Assembly (NCBI RefSeq): GCF_021608265.1
Contig: NZ_JAKIHP010000001.1
Coordinates: 62,001-126,000, forward strand
Length of the DNA: 64,000 nt
Reading direction: 5' to 3'
Source of the DNA: Flavobacterium wongokense
Lineage (GTDB): Bacteria > Bacteroidota > Bacteroidia > Flavobacteriales > Flavobacteriaceae
Position numbers and translations under genes: made by a program. Below, piece after piece: positions 60,945 to 64,000 of this stretch; positions within the stretch are counted from its first letter, which is position 1; every line of letters starts with the position of its first letter. The notes under the pieces are model-generated. The model ran no database searches. It was given only the letters and a program-made list of their open reading frames with translations, and was not told where the DNA came from.

Positions 60945-63464
60945 TTATCTCTTAATAACCCTTTGGGTTCTGACCTCAGTACCTTGAGTTATGATAACAT
61001 TGTAGATTCCAGCAGGATAGTTGTTACCCAATTCAAAACTGTCAATATCTGACATTCTTAAAGTGCTGGTGTCAATGGTTTTTCCTAACATATCATAAAC
61101 CCTGATCTGGATATCTTCTTCGCTTGCTGATTTAACATCTAGTTTAAAGTTGGAAGTAAAAGGATTAGGATAGATGGCCATGTCTACAGAACTTATTTGT
61201 TTTCCACTAGGAAGCGAACAATTTCCGGGCGCTGGAGTATTATCTTCACATCCTCCAAGAGCATCTATTGTACCCGCACTTGGTGCATAAAGTACATTAT
61301 TCACATAGCTTCCAAAAGTATAGGTACTTTTATTATCTGCTCCCGTATATACCGCTCCAATTATGGATTTTACATCATATTTAAGCGACACTATATAAGT
61401 TGCACCAGCAGTTGCTCCGGTAACGGCATATTTAGCTTCTGTACCACCATTGAGCATACTTCCCGCAAAACTAACATTACCACAAGAAGCATTAGTCAAT
61501 CGAATCTGTTGCGCATTCTGGATAGTAAACAATTTATTTAAATCCCCATCATTGGTTTGTTTTACATTTATTGTAAAGCTCGATGATGGAGCAACAACAC
61601 TTGCATAATAGAAGAATACTCCCGGAATGGCATTGTTTACCGTACGGCCACTAAGCTTAGTACACACATTATATAGTCCGGTTGCGGTTCCTGTTACATA
61701 ATTACAGCAAGTAGTCTGTGTAGGGAATATATGGCTTACGATACATGTTCCTGTTGAAAAAGTAGCCTGGCAGGTTGTTGGCTGCCCACAAGAATTCGAA
61801 TAACTGAAAGTTACTGTTTTCGATCCTCCACAAGCTGGAGGCGCTCCTGTACTATTATTGGTTAAAGCTCCTCCGCAACCTCCACTTCCAGATGCTGTGG
61901 CCAACCAAGCGGCATATGCAGCATCAACTGAAGCCTGGGTTTGTCCGCCTGGAATTGATTGATTTGTTGGACATGTCAATGTCACTGCTGGCGATGAAGG
62001 AACCGTAAATGTTGCCTGACAGGTTGATGTTAATGGAACACACGAGCTGGTATAAGTAAAAGTAACAGTTCTTGATCCTCCACACGCAGGTGGAGCTCCA
62101 GTATTGTTATTTGATAAATTACCTCCACATCCACCATTTCCAGATGCTGTTGCCAACCAAGCTGTAAATGCAGCATTAACAGCCGCTTGTGTTTGACAGG
62201 CAGATGTTGTTAGGTTTCCTGGGCAGGTCAACGAAACACTTGGAGCTGCACTAACCGTAAATGTAGCCTGGCAGGTTGTTGATAATGGTGCGCATGAACT
62301 GGTATAAGTAAAAGTAACTGTTGTTGAACCCCCACAAGCTGGTGGTGCTCCAGTATTATTATTTGACAAATTACCATTACAGCCACCATTTCCTGATGCT
62401 GTCGCTAACCATGCAGTAAACGCAGCATTAACAGCCGCTTGTGTTTGACAAGATCCGGTGGTTGTGTTAACCGGACAAGTCAATACCACTGCAGGCGGAG
62501 CCGGAACCGTGAAGGTTCTGGTGCAGGATTGCGATTGCCCACAATCATCTGTAACGGTCCAGGTAACATCCGTACTGCCTCCACATCTTGCTGGCGGAGC
62601 TGGATTTAAAGGTGATCTGGTTGAAACAGAATTTGTACCTCCTGAAAAACTAAATGAAGCTAACCATGCATTAAATGCTGTATTAATTTGATCCTGAGTC
62701 AGGCAGGGATTTGTCGTTGTTTGAGGCGGGCAATTCAATAGAATTGGATTTGCGGGTGGTGTCGTAATGGTTTCAGAGATGTTTGTAACGCATTCCTCTG
62801 CTGACATTACACTAACCGTATAGGTAATTCCCGCTTCGCTTCCCGGAAGTCCAGGGAAAATCCCATCGAAATTTGTTGGACCACTTGGCAAAAGCGTATA
62901 GCTGTAATTTCCAATATCTGAAAACTGGCCAACAACTGTTAGTGTTGAAGTTCCACCGGCACAGGTAATAGGTGTATGCGAAGCCGTTGCAGCAACTTTT
63001 GAAATTGATACTGACTTGCTACATTCACAAATTGTATTTGGTGAACTTGAAATGTTAACTACATCCAACTGCAAGTTAAATTCCGGAGTTGAACTTCCTG
63101 GGAAAACTACCAAAGTTTGTGTAGTTTTATTCAAACCTGCATTATAAACCACATTACCAAAAGTTCTGATAAAAGCTCCAGAACTATTTGATGGGAATGA
63201 ATACGTAAAATTTAAATTAGTCGTCGCATTCAAAAGATTGGGCGCACCACTTCGGGCAACTTCCACATTGATAATAATGTCTCCTGAAGTATCATTAGGA
63301 TCTGCGACTGCACAAGCTTCAAGTGGCCCTATAAGATTACAGGCCGGCACTAAAGTCCCCTGTGCAAAAGATATCTGGGAAAAGAATCCCATGAACAATA
63401 ATAAAAACAAACTGCAACAACAACTTGTGCGTTTGTTCAAATTTAATAAAGTCGAATTTTTCAT
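60945..63464 (-). CDS. HYR-like repeat T9SS surface protein (839 residues), short paralogue of the giant
   Basis: It begins MKNSTLLNLNKRTSCCC, and the signal core (LFLLLFMGFFSQISFAQ) ends at about residue 34. The CNL domain (CNLIGPLEACAVADPND ... CECSKSVSI) and the following SprB-like module match the 3241-residue protein almost throughout the first 300 residues. Only four HYR-like units follow (LTCPVNTTTGSCQTQAA type), then a unique region (about 565-755, with SHIFPTQTTCCNYVTG), then a type A sorting domain (YPNPFTSNFKLDVKS). Thus the same ends with far fewer repeats. The start is 21 bp after the small gene at 63486. Confidence 0.85.
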   Translation of the reverse strand: MKNSTLLNLNKRTSCCCSLFLLLFMGFFSQISFAQGTLVPACNLIGPLEACAVADPNDTSGDIIINVEVARSGAPNLLNATTNLNFTYSFPSNSSGAFIRTFGNVVYNAGLNKTTQTLVVFPGSSTPEFNLQLDVVNISSSPNTICECSKSVSISKVAATASHTPITCAGGTSTLTVVGQFSDIGNYSYTLLPSGPTNFDGIFPGLPGSEAGITYTVSVMSAEECVTNISETITTPPANPILLNCPPQTTTNPCLTQDQINTAFNAWLASFSFSGGTNSVSTRSPLNPAPPARCGGSTDVTWTVTDDCGQSQSCTRTFTVPAPPAVVLTCPVNTTTGSCQTQAAVNAAFTAWLATASGNGGCNGNLSNNNTGAPPACGGSTTVTFTYTSSCAPLSTTCQATFTVSAAPSVSLTCPGNLTTSACQTQAAVNAAFTAWLATASGNGGCGGNLSNNNTGAPPACGGSRTVTFTYTSSCVPLTSTCQATFTVPSSPAVTLTCPTNQSIPGGQTQASVDAAYAAWLATASGSGGCGGALTNNSTGAPPACGGSKTVTFSYSNSCGQPTTCQATFSTGTCIVSHIFPTQTTCCNYVTGTATGLYNVCTKLSGRTVNNAIPGVFFYYASVVAPSSSFTINVKQTNDGDLNKLFTIQNAQQIRLTNASCGNVSFAGSMLNGGTEAKYAVTGATAGATYIVSLKYDVKSIIGAVYTGADNKSTYTFGSYVNNVLYAPSAGTIDALGGCEDNTPAPGNCSLPSGKQISSVDMAIYPNPFTSNFKLDVKSASEEDIQIRVYDMLGKTIDTSTLRMSDIDSFELGNNYPAGIYNVIITQGTEVRTQRVIKR

Positions 63465-63485
63465 GTATTTAATATTTAAAGTTGG

Positions 63486-63890
63486 TTAAAGGTTTCCTAT
63501 TGAAACTGATTTGATGCAGGAACACGTTTTGCTTGCGCCTCTTGAATCGGGTGGATTGATAACGGTAAGCTTTATATTGAACGTTCCGTTCTTGTTACCG
63601 GGATTTATGGTCATATTGGGTAGTCCATTTTGGGAAGCAAAAGAAGCAGCAGAGGTATTTGATTTAAATTCCCATCGGTAAATTGTTCCCGGCACTGTCC
63701 GCAGGGTTTCCGAATTGATGGTGAAATTTTGGCCTCCATCCCTTAATCTTCTGGCTTCTAAAACACCATTAAGATTGCATGCAGGCTGCTGTGCCAGTAA
63801 AACGTTAGTAAACAAAAAGAATACTACAAGTAATCGATAGTCTCGAATATGGAAATACCCGAGGAAATTCAGTAAGATACTTTTTTTCAT
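63486..63890 (-). CDS. Small secreted 'CNL domain' protein (copy 2)
   Basis: 134 residues with a signal peptide core LLVVFFLFTNVLLAQQ and a mature domain (ACNLNGVLEARRLRDGG ... CSCIKSVSIGNL) about 90% identical by eye to copy 1 at 51020. It lacks the 37-residue N-terminal insert of copy 1. It leads the cassette with the 839-residue gene. No sorting domain. Confidence 0.75.
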   Translation of the reverse strand: MKKSILLNFLGYFHIRDYRLLVVFFLFTNVLLAQQPACNLNGVLEARRLRDGGQNFTINSETLRTVPGTIYRWEFKSNTSAASFASQNGLPNMTINPGNKNGTFNIKLTVINPPDSRGASKTCSCIKSVSIGNL

Positions 63891-63933
63891 AATGGTTATG
63901 TATTAGGATTATACCACATTATGAGAAGGTTAG

Positions 63934-63960
63934 TTTAGTATTTTCAGGGATAATACTAAA
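63934..63960. promoter_or_regulatory. Conserved inverted repeat upstream of cassette 2
   Basis: TTTAGTATT (63934-63942), 9-nt spacer, AATACTAAA (63952-63960), a perfect 9-bp inverted repeat. It matches the element at 51580 in sequence, spacing and distance to the start codon (about 44 bp). TATACCACATTATGA (63910-63924) is also shared. Confidence 0.6.
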
Positions 63961-64000
63961 GAGTCTTGGAACTCTATTTAAATGGTTAGTAAATAGGTAA

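Noticed and set aside
1..64000. tRNA, rRNA, transposase or phage genes
   Set aside because: None could be recognised on either strand, so no such feature is claimed.

Overview
The window looks like a chromosome segment from a Flavobacterium-like member of the Bacteroidota. The DNA is AT-rich, promoters carry the Bacteroidota -7 motif TAnnTTTG, and Shine-Dalgarno sequences are mostly absent. There are five proteins with type IX secretion (T9SS) C-terminal sorting domains, a type III glutamine synthetase, a LytS/LytTR pair and tandem OmpA-family genes. No tRNA, rRNA, CRISPR array, insertion sequence or prophage was seen.

Positions 1-8100 hold the 3' end of purA, a run of small stress or hypothetical genes, and a compact arsenic operon at 4350-5689. 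That operon is an ArsR-type repressor, a DUF6428-like protein, an unannotated 44-residue membrane peptide and a thioredoxin-coupled arsenate reductase. It is followed by a SRPBCC protein and a convergent secreted GH13 alpha-amylase. Positions 8300-14871 form an apparent operon: a TPR-containing LytS-type sensor kinase, a LytTR response regulator, and a 1285-residue leucine-rich-repeat T9SS surface protein. Positions 15019-32451 are mostly housekeeping: an OstA-like LPS transport protein, class III aminotransferase, TPR protein, aroE, rlmH, folP, tpiA, prmA, clpS, ygiD and purM. A GlxA-type regulator also lies here, divergent from a DinB/SRPBCC pair. Positions 32487-36883 hold three tandem double-OmpA genes, then a mini T9SS protein and a SusE/F-like protein. 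Type III glutamine synthetase and a TerC-family membrane protein follow.

The last 23 kb (41-64 kb) are nearly all minus-strand genes for secreted repeat proteins. A 3241-residue protein is built from 22 four-cysteine units plus about 10 related units. A protein of about 2690 residues has 12 NHL repeats and 24 Ig-like units. An 839-residue protein has the same ends as the 3241-residue one but only four repeats. The two HYR-like giants are each preceded, 15-21 bp upstream, by a small secreted protein that looks like a stand-alone copy of the giant's own N-terminal domain. The two two-gene cassettes are paralogous down to their upstream DNA, which shares a 9-9-9 inverted repeat. This duplicated 'mini-domain plus giant repeat protein' cassette is the best candidate here for an undescribed surface system. 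A role in adhesion, gliding or matrix formation is inference only.
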